Numbered from the stretch's first letter, positions 45,680-54,425 are shown. The stretch is DNA of 64,000 bases from VXPQ01 sp965117025 (GCA_965117025.1 OZ220746.1:1426001-1490000), one strand, 5' to 3'. Numbers and translations are program-made. The notes: generated from the letters alone by a model not told the origin.

Positions 45680-46117
45680 ATGCAAACGCGAGCGGACGTA
45701 CTCGCCCATATTCGCCGACACGGCGAAGAAACGTATCCGGAAGAATGCTGCGGCTTTCTGATCGGGCGCCTGCATGCGGATAGGAACGAAGTAGTTTATG
45801 CGCGGCGCGCCGTAAACCGCAACGAAAACCGGCGGGAAGACCGGTATATCATCGCGCCCGGGGAATATCTCGAAGCCGATCTTGCCGCCCGCAGGGAAAA
45901 TCTGGATATTGTGGGCATCTACCACTCGCACCCGGACCATCCGGCCATTCCCTCTCGAACCGATCTCGAGCTGGCGACCTTTCCCGGATACTCCTATGTT
46001 ATCGTGTCGGTCGAAAACGGGAAGGCCACGAACCTTGCGGCATGGGCCCTGGCCGAAGATCGCTCGCGGTTTCTTCCAGAGGAAATCGACGTACAAACTG
46101 CCTCAAAAAAATCATAA
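45680..46117 (+). CDS. JAMM/Mov34 (MPN) family metallopeptidase, Mec-like
   Basis: 145 residues, the JAB/MPN fold. The zinc motif is complete: catalytic Glu in EECCGFLIG (about 21-22), then H82 and H84, S92 and D95 of HSHPDHPAIPSRTD (HxHx7SxxD). Bacterial relatives, such as Mec of mycobacteria, release a sulfur-carrier peptide from Cys or process ubiquitin-like proteins. Here it is 11 bp upstream of a gene that fuses a ubiquitin-like sulfur carrier to its E1-like enzyme, which points to a processing role (inference). The ATG at 45680 is used; the open frame starting at 45638 begins inside tRNA-Leu. Confidence 0.9.
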   Translation: MQTRADVLAHIRRHGEETYPEECCGFLIGRLHADRNEVVYARRAVNRNENRREDRYIIAPGEYLEADLAARRENLDIVGIYHSHPDHPAIPSRTDLELATFPGYSYVIVSVENGKATNLAAWALAEDRSRFLPEEIDVQTASKKS

Positions 46118-46128
46118 CCCCACGCGGA

Positions 46129-47580
46129 ATGGCCCACATTTACATTCCCTCCCCGCTGCGCGCGTACGTTGACGGTCAGAGCACCGTAGATGTCGAAGGC
46201 GCAACCATCGAGGAAGCACTGGCGAACCTCGTCCGGCAGCATCCGGCGATCGGGAAGCACCTGTTCGCGGAAACCGGCAAACTCCGGCAATTCGTCAACA
46301 TATATCGGAACGAGGAAGACATCCGGTATCTGGACCGCGAAAAAACTGCGCTGGACCCGAAGGATGAAATATCAATCGTGCCGTCCATGGCCGGGGGAGC
46401 GGAAGGCGATGCCTGCATGCTGCATACCCTGAAACCGGAAGAAATCAGGCGGTACAGCCGGCATCTCACCCTCCCGGAATTCGGGATGGAGGGGCAAAGA
46501 AAACTCAAAACCTCGTCCGTGCTCGTCGTGGGCGCAGGCGGGCTCGGGTCTCCGCTGGCCCTGTACCTCGCCGCCGCCGGCGTCGGAAAAATAGGCATCG
46601 TGGACTTCGACGTAGTGGATGAAACCAACCTGCAACGGCAGATTCTTCACGGGACAAAAGATGTGGGGCGAAAAAAACTCGCGTCGGCCCGCGAAACGAT
46701 CCGGGACATAAATCCGTTTGTCGAGGTGGAAACTTTCGACACGGCGCTCACCAGCGAAAATGCGCTGGATATTCTTTCGGGGTACGATATCGTTGCAGAC
46801 GGCACGGACAATTTCCCCACGCGCTATCTGGTCAACGATGCATGCGTAATGTTGAGCATCCCGAACGCCTATGCTTCGATCTTCCGATTCGAGGGACAGG
46901 CATCGGTATTCGGCGCAAAAGACGGGCCGTGTTACCGTTGTCTGTATGAAGAACCCCCTCCTCCGGGACTCGTCCCGTCCTGTGCAGAGGGAGGCGTGCT
47001 GGGCGTTCTTCCCGGACTCGCCGGCGCCATACAAGCCACCGAAGTGATCAAGATGCTCTCCGGTATCGGAGAACCGCTTATCGGGCGACTGCTGGTCATG
47101 GACGCGCTCGGCATGCACTTCCGGACCCTGCATATCCGGCGCAACCCGGCCTGCCCGGTGTGCGGCGACCATCCTTCCCAAACCGAACTCATTGACTATC
47201 AGGCTTTCTGCGGCATTCCCGCACAATCGAACGGCAACACCATGAACCAGGAAACATCCCTTCCCGAAATCACGGTACGCGAATTAAAGAGCAGGATCGA
47301 TCAGGGGAACCGCCCCTTTATTCTGGATGTGCGCCAGCCGCACGAGTACGACATCGTGAACCTTGACGGTACGCTCATTCCGCTGGATGAACTGGCCGAT
47401 CGGCTGGGCGAACTGGAAGATCACAGGGATGCAGACATTGTGGTTCACTGCCGCTCGGGCGGACGCTCTTCGCGAGCCGTGCAATTGATGCGCGAGCACG
47501 GGTTCGAGCACGCCCTGAACCTGAAAGGCGGCGTGCTGGCCTGGAGCGATGAAATCGATCCCTCCATGCCACAGTACTGA
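46129..47580 (+). CDS. Ubiquitin-like (MoaD/ThiS/CysO type)-E1-like-rhodanese fusion
   Basis: 483 residues with three domains. Residues 1-90 are a beta-grasp sulfur carrier ending in Gly89-Gly90 (MAGG). Residues about 103-360 are a ThiF/MoeB-like adenylating domain with ATP motif GAGGLGSP (136-142), zinc Cys pairs 268/271 and 342/345, and a Cys285 in PSCAEGG. Residues about 375-480 are a rhodanese with CRSGGRS (Cys441). The carrier's GG is followed by AEGDACM, so it cannot be adenylated unless the chain is cut there or started separately (an internal Met96 exists). The fusion corresponds to MoeZ plus CysO of other bacteria in one chain. Starts 11 bp after the JAMM gene. Confidence 0.93.
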   Translation: MAHIYIPSPLRAYVDGQSTVDVEGATIEEALANLVRQHPAIGKHLFAETGKLRQFVNIYRNEEDIRYLDREKTALDPKDEISIVPSMAGGAEGDACMLHTLKPEEIRRYSRHLTLPEFGMEGQRKLKTSSVLVVGAGGLGSPLALYLAAAGVGKIGIVDFDVVDETNLQRQILHGTKDVGRKKLASARETIRDINPFVEVETFDTALTSENALDILSGYDIVADGTDNFPTRYLVNDACVMLSIPNAYASIFRFEGQASVFGAKDGPCYRCLYEEPPPPGLVPSCAEGGVLGVLPGLAGAIQATEVIKMLSGIGEPLIGRLLVMDALGMHFRTLHIRRNPACPVCGDHPSQTELIDYQAFCGIPAQSNGNTMNQETSLPEITVRELKSRIDQGNRPFILDVRQPHEYDIVNLDGTLIPLDELADRLGELEDHRDADIVVHCRSGGRSSRAVQLMREHGFEHALNLKGGVLAWSDEIDPSMPQY

Positions 47581-47671
47581 GTGGTACGAGGCGGAACGAA
47601 CCGGAGCGTCGGGAGCACGCCGCGCCTGCAACGTAACAGACTTGCGTTTATACACCAGGCCCCTGTAGTTC

Positions 47672-48481
47672 ATGATCTATAAAACCGTTCAGGGTGTTGA
47701 CGTACCCGCGCTTGGACTGGGCACCTACCTGCTCACGGGACGGGCCTGCCGGCGCGGCGTGGCAGAGGCTATCGACATCGGATACCGGCACATCGACACG
47801 GCGGTAGCCTATGGGAACGAAGAGGAGACGGGGCAGGGGCTGCGCGACGCAGGTATCGCGCGGGAGAACATTTTCCTGACCACGAAAATATGGATGGATA
47901 ACCTGATTCCGAGCCGGATCGCCCCGGCAACCGGAGAAAGTCTGTCCAGACTCCGCACGCCCTATGTCGATCTGCTCCTCATTCACTGGCCGACGCCGAC
48001 CATGGAGCTTGAAGCATGCCTCGATGAAATGCAGACCTTGCAGGCGGCCGGCAAGGTGCGTCACATCGGCGTCAGCAATTTCCCTCCCGCCCTGATGCAG
48101 CGGGCCGCTGCGCACGCACCCATTTTCTGCAATCAGGTGGAATTTCACCCCTATCTGGACCAGAGCGCGTTGCGTGCTCTGGCACAGGAATGTGACGCGC
48201 TGCTTACGGCCTACAGCCCTATTGTCCGCGGGGCGGTGTTGCACGACAAAACCCTGCAAGACATTGCGGCGGCGCACGGTAAAACACCCGTGCAGGTCAC
48301 CCTGCGGTGGCTGCTCCAGCTCGACCACGTAGCAGCTATCCCGAAGGCGTCCGATTCGCAGCACCGGCGGCAGAATTTCGATCTGTTCGATTTCGAGCTC
48401 GATCACGAGGAAATGCGCCGGATCGACGCCCTGGCGTGCGGAAAACGCACGGTAGATCCTTCATGGGCGCCCGCGTGGTAG
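47672..48481 (+). CDS. Aldo/keto reductase
   Basis: 269 residues, NADPH-dependent AKR TIM barrel. The catalytic tetrad is readable: Asp in DIGYRHIDTAVAYGNEEE, the Tyr in the same block, Lys in FLTTKIW, and His in LLLIHWP. GVSNFPPA and IPKASDSQ are the usual late motifs. Substrate unknown; the small form resembles diketogluconate reductase-type enzymes. It is 91 bp after the fusion gene and is followed by a repeat remnant. Confidence 0.92.
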   Translation: MIYKTVQGVDVPALGLGTYLLTGRACRRGVAEAIDIGYRHIDTAVAYGNEEETGQGLRDAGIARENIFLTTKIWMDNLIPSRIAPATGESLSRLRTPYVDLLLIHWPTPTMELEACLDEMQTLQAAGKVRHIGVSNFPPALMQRAAAHAPIFCNQVEFHPYLDQSALRALAQECDALLTAYSPIVRGAVLHDKTLQDIAAAHGKTPVQVTLRWLLQLDHVAAIPKASDSQHRRQNFDLFDFELDHEEMRRIDALACGKRTVDPSWAPAW

Positions 48482-48493
48482 CAAAAAGCCCGG

Positions 48494-48528
48494 GATACTC
48501 TGATTAAGTCCGCAAAGTTCAGAGTATC
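48494..48528 (-). repeat. Right-end fragment of the interspersed repeat, folding back on itself
   Basis: GATACTCTGATTAAGTCCGC is the reverse complement of the right end of the elements at 4353 and 52261. After about 6 further bases it ends in CAGAGTATC, which pairs with the first nine bases as an exact inverted repeat. It follows the aldo/keto reductase stop by 12 bp and could also act as a terminator-like hairpin, though no T run follows. Confidence 0.6.
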
Positions 48529-48591
48529 TCATGGTGGTAAAAATCATGCCCCGTCGCTATTATTATCAGGATTATCGAATCCGGCCCGCCC

Positions 48592-48625
48592 AATCCACAC
48601 CCCTAATCCACACCCCTAATCCACA
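48592..48625 (+). repeat. 13-bp tandem repeat upstream of the sugar dehydrogenase
   Basis: AATCCACACCCCT occurs twice and then a truncated third time (AATCCACACC). The 13-mer GTAAAAATCATGC also occurs twice (48537 and 48633), the second copy containing the presumed start codon at 48642. The two repeats suggest slippage or local duplication in the leader. Confidence 0.55.
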
Positions 48626-48641
48626 CCGAACCGTAAAAATC

Positions 48642-49955
48642 ATGCATACCTATCGCTTGAACATACTGCTCCTGCTGGCAAGCCTTCCTCTGCTCGTTAT
48701 TGCGGGATGCAGCGCATCCGAAGGAAACGACCGGCACATGGTAGACGCATCCATGTGCGACGAAGATAACGGTGGCCTTGTCCTGCCCGAAGGATTCTGT
48801 GCCGGTGTCGTGGCAGACAGCGTAGGAAGCACCCGGCACATCGTCGTGGACGCAGATGAGGACATCTACGTCATACACCGGCGCGTCACAGATGGCGGCG
48901 GTATTACGGCGCTCCGCGATACGGACAAGGATGGCAAGGCCGATTCCATGCACAGTTTCGGCGCCATTGCCGGCACCGGTCTCGAACTGAACAATGGCTA
49001 CTTGTACGCTACTACAGATACTTCTGTCTACCGGTTTGCCTTTGACGGCGACGAACTGGCGCCCATGAGTGAGCCTGAACGTATCGTTGAGGGCTTCCCG
49101 GCACAGGTGCAGCACGCCTCCAAGGCGATCGCTTTCGACAGCGAAGGGCATCTATACGTCAATGTGGGCGCGCCATCGAACGCATGTCAGGAAACAATGC
49201 GTTCACCCGGATCTCCGGGTGCGGACCCCTGTCCCCAACTTGAGCGGTCGTCCGGCGTATGGCGATTCGACGCGACCACAGCCGGACAGAGCCAGGAAGC
49301 GGATGGGCATCATTTCTCGACCGGTATCCGGAACGGCCTGGCGATGGCGTGGCACTCCGGCGCCGGCAGCATCTACGTCGTGCAGCATGGCCGCGACCAG
49401 TTGAACACGCTGTGGCCGGAGTACTATACGGACGAGCAAAATGCCGAGCTGCCCGCCGAGGAAATGTTCCGACTCTACGACGGATCGGATTTCGGTTGGC
49501 CGTATTGCTATTATGACCACCAGCAGGAGATGAAACTCCTCTCGCCCGAATACGGCGGAGACGGTGCGAAAGTCGGACGGTGCGCCGACACGGAAGCTCC
49601 CATGGCCGCCTTTCCCGGGCATTACGCCCCCAACGATCTGGTCTTCAACACGCAGGAACACTTCCCGGCGCATTACGCGAACGGCGCCTTCGTCGCTTTT
49701 CACGGTTCCTGGAACCGCGCGCCGCTTCCCCAGGAGGGGTATACAGTGGCGTTCGTGCCCATGGACGCATCCGGCGAACCGGCCGGCGACTGGGAAATAT
49801 TCGCCGACGGATTCAAGGGGGCAGACATTCTTGCGAGCCCCGGCGATGCCGTATACCGCCCGATGGGGCTGGCCTTCGGCCCGCACGGCTCCCTGTACGT
49901 GTCGGATTCGAGGAAGGGACGTATCTGGCGGATCGTCTACAAGGGCATGGAATAG
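48642..49955 (+). CDS. PQQ-dependent sugar dehydrogenase-like lipoprotein
   Basis: 437 residues. Lipoprotein signal with LVIAGCSA (Cys23), then a six-bladed propeller of the soluble glucose/sorbosone dehydrogenase (GSDH) family: RHIVVDADEDIYVIHRR, HASKAIAFDSEGHLYVNVG and YDGSDFGWPYCYYDHQ, ending in GPHGSLYVSDSRKGRIWRIVY. Probably oxidises a sugar in the periplasm; PQQ use is family inference. The start at 48642 opens the signal peptide and is preferred to 48531, whose 37 extra residues derive from the repeat region. Confidence 0.88.
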   Translation: MHTYRLNILLLLASLPLLVIAGCSASEGNDRHMVDASMCDEDNGGLVLPEGFCAGVVADSVGSTRHIVVDADEDIYVIHRRVTDGGGITALRDTDKDGKADSMHSFGAIAGTGLELNNGYLYATTDTSVYRFAFDGDELAPMSEPERIVEGFPAQVQHASKAIAFDSEGHLYVNVGAPSNACQETMRSPGSPGADPCPQLERSSGVWRFDATTAGQSQEADGHHFSTGIRNGLAMAWHSGAGSIYVVQHGRDQLNTLWPEYYTDEQNAELPAEEMFRLYDGSDFGWPYCYYDHQQEMKLLSPEYGGDGAKVGRCADTEAPMAAFPGHYAPNDLVFNTQEHFPAHYANGAFVAFHGSWNRAPLPQEGYTVAFVPMDASGEPAGDWEIFADGFKGADILASPGDAVYRPMGLAFGPHGSLYVSDSRKGRIWRIVYKGME

Positions 49956-50403
49956 CCATCTGGCGTATAGTTGGTACGCCGCATTTTTCCCTGTGGCGGT
50001 GCGCCGGATGCGCGGCGCGCCGCCGAAAGCTCATCTATACAGACGCCTGATCCCGGGCGTGCACAGGGATAGAAAAGCCTGCATGACAACGCATGTACGG
50101 CCTCCGCTCCCATCCCGGATACACGAGATGAAAGGGCTCCTGCGCTCTTTTTCTCCTTCCGCCATGCGAATCGGGCAGGAAGCAATCCGATCAGCATCCG
50201 ACAGGGACAAACGGACATGCTCACCGCCCGGCGCCTCATAACCATGTGCTGTGCGCCGGGTGTAAATTTGATGAAAAAAGAAAAAAGAAAGCCCCAAAAG
50301 CGCTCTTATACCATATCAAGTGTGGTTATATTGCGAAATATGTATTATTATTTTGGCAAATGACCCAATTCCTATTAAGTTTTTAACAAACACAGCCGCT
50401 ATC
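49956..50403. other. Intergenic region before the ammonium transporter
   Basis: About 450 bp with no recognisable gene. The final 120 bp is AT-rich (around 50310-50400) and likely holds the promoter of the transporter gene, but I cannot point to hexamers with confidence. Frames inside are short shadows. Confidence 0.5.
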
Positions 50404-51747
50404 ATGCGTTTTCTTGTTTGCCTTCTTGCTCTGCCCGCCCTCGCCCTGGCCGAACCCGCATTTGCGCAGGACGCCGCCGCGGAATCAGCCCTGTCCGGCG
50501 CCGATACGGCGTGGATGCTGATCTCTACAGCGCTCGTGCTCCTGATGACGCCGGCGCTCGCTTTCTTCTACGGTGGGCTGGTTCGATCCAAAAACACGCT
50601 CAACACGATGATGATGAGCTTTATTTCCCTCGGCGTAGCCGGTGTGCTCTGGGCGCTGTTCGGGTACTCGCTGGCCTTCGGGGGCGGAAATAAATGGATC
50701 GGCGACTTCTCGATGGCTTTCCTGAACGGCGTGGGACTGGAAGTTGACGGGAGTATCCCCTCTCTGCTCTTCATGGCGTTTCAGGGCACGTTCTTCATCA
50801 TTACCGCGGCCCTGATCTCCGGAGCAGTGGTCGAGCGGATGCGCTTCAGAGCGTACCTCGTCTTCATCTCGCTGTGGGGCCTGCTCGTCTATGCCCCGGT
50901 ATGTCACTGGGTATGGAGCGGTAATGCCTGGCTGGGCGATATGGGGGCGCTCGACTTTGCAGGCGGCGCGGTGGTGCATATCAATGCAGGCATAGCGGCT
51001 GTGGTGGCCGCACTTGTACTGGGTGCGCGCAAGGATTACGGCAGACAAGCCATCATTCCACACAACGTGCCGTTCGTCCTCCTGGGTGCGGGGTTGCTCT
51101 GGTTCGGCTGGTTCGGATTCAACGGGGGCAGTGCCCTCGCTGCGGACAGCATTGCAGCGCTTGCCCTGGTAAACACCATGCTGGCGCCGGCAGGTACGCT
51201 CGTCATCTGGACCATCATTGACCTGGGCCGCACCGGAAAGGTTACGGCCGTAGGCGCCGCCACGGCCATCGTGGTCGGCCTCGTGGCCGTCACGCCCGCC
51301 GCCGGATTCGTTTCGCCGGTTTCCTCGCTGTTGATAGGCGCCATTGCCGCCGTTCCGTGCTATTTCGCCATTCAATGGCGGTCACGCACACGGCTGGACG
51401 ATTCCCTTGACGTATTCGCCGCGCATGGGCTTGGCGGCATCACGGGTGCGCTCCTTACCGGCGTATTTGCGGAAAGCGCATGGAATGGAAGCGCAGACGG
51501 GCTCCTGTTCGGAAATCCAGCGCAATTAGGCATCCAGGCCCTCTCCGTCGTTGCCGTAATGGTGTACAGCGGCGTGGTTACGTTCCTTATCCTCAAGGGC
51601 ATAAGCCTGGTCACCTCGTTGCGTCCGGAGGTTCCGAACGAAGGCATGGGGCTGGATATCGCCAGTCACGGCGAAGAAGCCTATTCCGACGGAGAAGGCA
51701 TCGTGTTGCTGCTCGATGACGAAGTACAAGCATCCTCCGCTGCATAA
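50404..51747 (+). CDS. amt: Ammonium transporter (Amt/MEP family)
   Basis: 447 residues with a signal sequence (cleavable, ending near AFAQD) and 11 membrane segments. Family blocks are present: LAFFYGGLVRSKNTLNTMMM, the first pore His in VCHWVWSG and the second in FAAHGLGGITGALLTG. The ATG at 50404 opens the signal; the longer frame from 50320 is not needed. It is followed after 54 bp by the P-II gene, the usual amt-glnK-type pairing for ammonium uptake control. Confidence 0.95.
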   Translation: MRFLVCLLALPALALAEPAFAQDAAAESALSGADTAWMLISTALVLLMTPALAFFYGGLVRSKNTLNTMMMSFISLGVAGVLWALFGYSLAFGGGNKWIGDFSMAFLNGVGLEVDGSIPSLLFMAFQGTFFIITAALISGAVVERMRFRAYLVFISLWGLLVYAPVCHWVWSGNAWLGDMGALDFAGGAVVHINAGIAAVVAALVLGARKDYGRQAIIPHNVPFVLLGAGLLWFGWFGFNGGSALAADSIAALALVNTMLAPAGTLVIWTIIDLGRTGKVTAVGAATAIVVGLVAVTPAAGFVSPVSSLLIGAIAAVPCYFAIQWRSRTRLDDSLDVFAAHGLGGITGALLTGVFAESAWNGSADGLLFGNPAQLGIQALSVVAVMVYSGVVTFLILKGISLVTSLRPEVPNEGMGLDIASHGEEAYSDGEGIVLLLDDEVQASSAA

Positions 51748-51801
51748 CCGGACCGCACACACCATTACTTCATTCATCTTCCACCTTTTGGGATTATCGC
51801 C

Positions 51802-52158
51802 ATGAAATTAGTCAGAGCAATCATTCGGCCTGAAAAACTCACCGATGTGCTCACCGAACTGTTCAAAGCAGAAATCACCGGCCTGACAGTGACGCGCGTT
51901 CGCGGCCACGGCGGCGAGACGGAGATCGTGGAAACCTACCGGGGCACCACGGCCAAAAAAGAACTCACCGAAAAAATCATGCTGGACATCGGAGTCTCGG
52001 ATCCTGTGCTCGACACAGCCATCAACACCCTGATTGCAGCGGCGCGCACAGGTGAGGTGGGCGACGGGAAAATCTTCGTCCTGCCGGTAGAAAAGGTTTA
52101 CCGAATCCGAACCGGCGAAGAAGATGTAGCCGCCGTCACACCGGTGGGTACGGAGTAA
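51802..52158 (+). CDS. P-II family nitrogen regulatory protein
   Basis: 118 residues. The P-II core is clear: IRPEKLTDVLTELF, EVGDGKIFVLPVEKVYRIRTGE at the C-terminus, and the B-loop AARTGEVGDGK. The T-loop differs: ETYRGTTAKKELTEKIM keeps Tyr46 but has Ala at the position of Tyr51, the usual uridylylation site, so control by uridylylation is unlikely. Beside amt it should gate ammonium transport in response to 2-oxoglutarate and ATP/ADP. It is the GlnK role by context; I leave the symbol blank. Confidence 0.92.
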   Translation: MKLVRAIIRPEKLTDVLTELFKAEITGLTVTRVRGHGGETEIVETYRGTTAKKELTEKIMLDIGVSDPVLDTAINTLIAAARTGEVGDGKIFVLPVEKVYRIRTGEEDVAAVTPVGTE

Positions 52159-52205
52159 CGCATAACACGCCCCCGCAAGGCCTTCGGAAAACATCCTCGC
52201 AGGCC

Positions 52206-52259
52206 GTATGCCCCTGCCCTGGGACACCTCTCAAGGAGAGACCCGGAGCAGGGGCATAC
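52206..52259 (+). terminator. Hairpin after the P-II gene
   Basis: GTATGCCCCTGC (52206-52217) pairs exactly with GCAGGGGCATAC (52248-52259), and an inner CTCTC/GAGAG adds a second stem. It lies 47 bp after the P-II stop and just before the interspersed repeat. No T run follows, so a factor-dependent or structural role is also possible. Confidence 0.55.
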
Positions 52260-52260
52260 C

Positions 52261-52453
52261 TATGTATACTCTGATCAAAACCACTTCGCTCAGCGCTTCA
52301 CGTTCGTGCGTGAAGCGCCTTTCGGGAGGCAGAGAGGGGTGCGCTGGCTGTGTCATTCCTCATTATGCGGGACCTGCCACATTGCTTCGTCATTCCTTGC
52401 CAGCGCACCCCTCTCTGCCCCTGAGCCTTGCGGACTTAATCAGAGTATACATA
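52261..52453 (+). mobile_element. Palindromic interspersed repeat (MITE-like), long copy B
   Basis: About 190 bp. The left end TATGTATACTCTGATCAA and the right end TTAATCAGAGTATACATA are near-perfect inverted copies. Internally, 52329-52348 and 52399-52418 are an exact 20-bp inverted repeat around a spacer containing CATTCCTCATTATGCGGGA. Related to copy A at 4353-4610, which has an extra block of about 60 bp. No coding sequence. Target-site duplication is not resolvable. Confidence 0.8.
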
Positions 52454-52559
52454 TGTGAAGAACTGTGTTTGCGTCTGGAAAGACGGTTTCGCATCGGTGC
52501 GTATATGTAAATACAGCGTTTCAGGCCCGGCGGGCCCATCGGGAGAACAGAGCAGCAAC

Positions 52560-52745
52560 GTATGTACCGCCATCATTTTATACAAGTCCTTTATTTATAG
52601 AATCTTATAATAAAATAAAGAGGGCTTGTAAGCGAAAGCAGGGATGTTCTTGAGGAGAACACACATAGAATGCCCCGGCGACCCGGACGGAAAAAAGCAG
52701 CCTCTCGACAGACTACAGACCAAATGTGGATAAGTAGTGGATAAC
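52560..52745 (+). other. Candidate origin of replication (oriC) upstream of dnaA
   Basis: An AT-rich stretch at about 52590-52620 (TTATAATAAAATAAAG) precedes a perfect DnaA box TGTGGATAA at 52725-52733 (TTATCCACA on the other strand) and a second, one-mismatch box AGTGGATAA at 52736-52744. The dnaA gene follows 160 bp later. Only two boxes are seen, so confidence is moderate; replication-strand skew would settle it. Confidence 0.5.
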
Positions 52746-52907
52746 CCGTATACGTCGTGTATTCTTTGTTAGAAAATTGTAACGAATTGTACTTGCAATC
52801 CGTGGCGGGTAAACATAAAATGGCTGGTAACGAATGGGCCACCATAATATGCTTTACCCCCACCTCGCGGTTCGGCGCCTTGGACCGCCACCCACTCGAT
52901 ATAGTAC

Positions 52908-54374
52908 ATGCCTTCCACCACTGCCGAGAAAACGTGGGAAACCTGCCTCACCCAAATTTCCAACCAAATCTCCAAGCAGTCCTTTCGCACATGGTTTGCT
53001 CCGATCAGGTTGATTAACCTGGAGGAAAATCATGAGACCGCACGGCTTCGACTGGCCGTGCCCAATGCCTTCCACACCGAATGGTTGGAGTCTCATTATG
53101 CCCATGTCGTCAGGAAAACAGCTTCGAAGGTCCTTGGAAGACAGACCAATGTCGCCTACGAGGTCGCTCCGGATATAGCCTTGGGCGAAGAAGAGGAAAA
53201 GGACGAGCCGTCTGCCCTGCCGCTCGAACCTTCACGACGGAACAGGGAGTACCTGCCCCGCACTTATCCTGCAGTACCCTCACCATCAGGGCGCCCCACT
53301 CCAAACATAGCGCCCATCAAGAATACCAGCCTCAAGCCGGAGTATACCTTCGATTCTTTCATTGAAGGACATTCCAATCGGTTTGCCCGGGGTGGAGCCG
53401 TTGCCATCGCTGAAGATCCGAAAGGCACCGGGTATAATCCATTCACCATCTACGGAGACACCGGCCTCGGGAAAACCCACCTTGTACAGGCCATTGGGAA
53501 TTACGCCCTGCAAAAGAATGCGAACCTGCGCGTCCACTACGTATCGGGAGAACAGTTCACGTCACAGTTCATTCACTCGATTCAGGAAAACCGTGTCCAC
53601 TGTTTCTCCAACTTCTACCGGCAAATCGACTTGCTGATCGTGGATGATGTACAGTTCCTCAGCGGAAAAGAAAAAACGCAAGAGGAGTTCTTCCACATCT
53701 TCAACGAACTCCATCAAACAGGCAAGAAAATCATCCTGTGCGCTGACCGCCCTCCATCCGCGATCACCGGAATTCAGGAACGGCTGCTTTCACGATTTCA
53801 ATGGGGGCTTTCCGCCGATATCCAGCCGCCCGAACTTGAGACACGTATCGCAATTCTGCAACACAAGGCGGTCAAAATAGGCGTATCGCTACGACTGGAA
53901 GTGCTGGAATTCGTGGCCGAGCGGATCCGTGCAAACATCCGACAACTGGAAGGTGCGTTGCACAAGTTGTCCGCTTACGCCAGACATCACTGCCAGGACA
54001 TCGACATAAACACGGCGAAAGGTATCCTTCAGGACCTGATGGAGGATTCCCAGGTGCGTCTTGAGATCGAAGACATTCAGCGTTGCGTTGCCCAATTCTA
54101 TGGCATTGAGCCCGAACTACTCTCGGCAAAAACGCGGAAACGCGAGGCAGTGACTGCGCGCCATCTTGCCATGTACTTTTCCAAGCAACTGACTTCCCAT
54201 TCCCTGAAAAGCATCGGCAGTCGTTTCGGTGGGCGTGACCATTCGACGGTTATACACGCTTGCAAAACGATCGAAAATCGTATGGAAATGGAGATGGCCT
54301 TTCGGGACGAGATAACAATCGCCCGAGAACGGCTCGAACGCTACACGCCCGGCCGCTCGGCAATGCATGGGTAA
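52908..54374 (+). CDS. dnaA: Chromosomal replication initiator DnaA
   Basis: 488 residues, four-domain DnaA. Domain I begins TTAEKTWETCLTQISNQI, a linker is at about 85-145, and the AAA+ domain has Walker A GDTGLGKTHLVQAIGN (about 183-198) and Walker B LLIVDDVQFL. The C-terminal DNA-binding domain carries the signature GGRDHSTVIHACKTIE, which reads the TTATCCACA boxes. It starts after the candidate oriC and ends before a strong hairpin. Confidence 0.97.
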   Translation: MPSTTAEKTWETCLTQISNQISKQSFRTWFAPIRLINLEENHETARLRLAVPNAFHTEWLESHYAHVVRKTASKVLGRQTNVAYEVAPDIALGEEEEKDEPSALPLEPSRRNREYLPRTYPAVPSPSGRPTPNIAPIKNTSLKPEYTFDSFIEGHSNRFARGGAVAIAEDPKGTGYNPFTIYGDTGLGKTHLVQAIGNYALQKNANLRVHYVSGEQFTSQFIHSIQENRVHCFSNFYRQIDLLIVDDVQFLSGKEKTQEEFFHIFNELHQTGKKIILCADRPPSAITGIQERLLSRFQWGLSADIQPPELETRIAILQHKAVKIGVSLRLEVLEFVAERIRANIRQLEGALHKLSAYARHHCQDIDINTAKGILQDLMEDSQVRLEIEDIQRCVAQFYGIEPELLSAKTRKREAVTARHLAMYFSKQLTSHSLKSIGSRFGGRDHSTVIHACKTIENRMEMEMAFRDEITIARERLERYTPGRSAMHG

Positions 54375-54425
54375 AACCGGGGGACAGGAAGCGCCGCGTT
54401 GCTCCCCTGCTGAATTGCAAGGACG

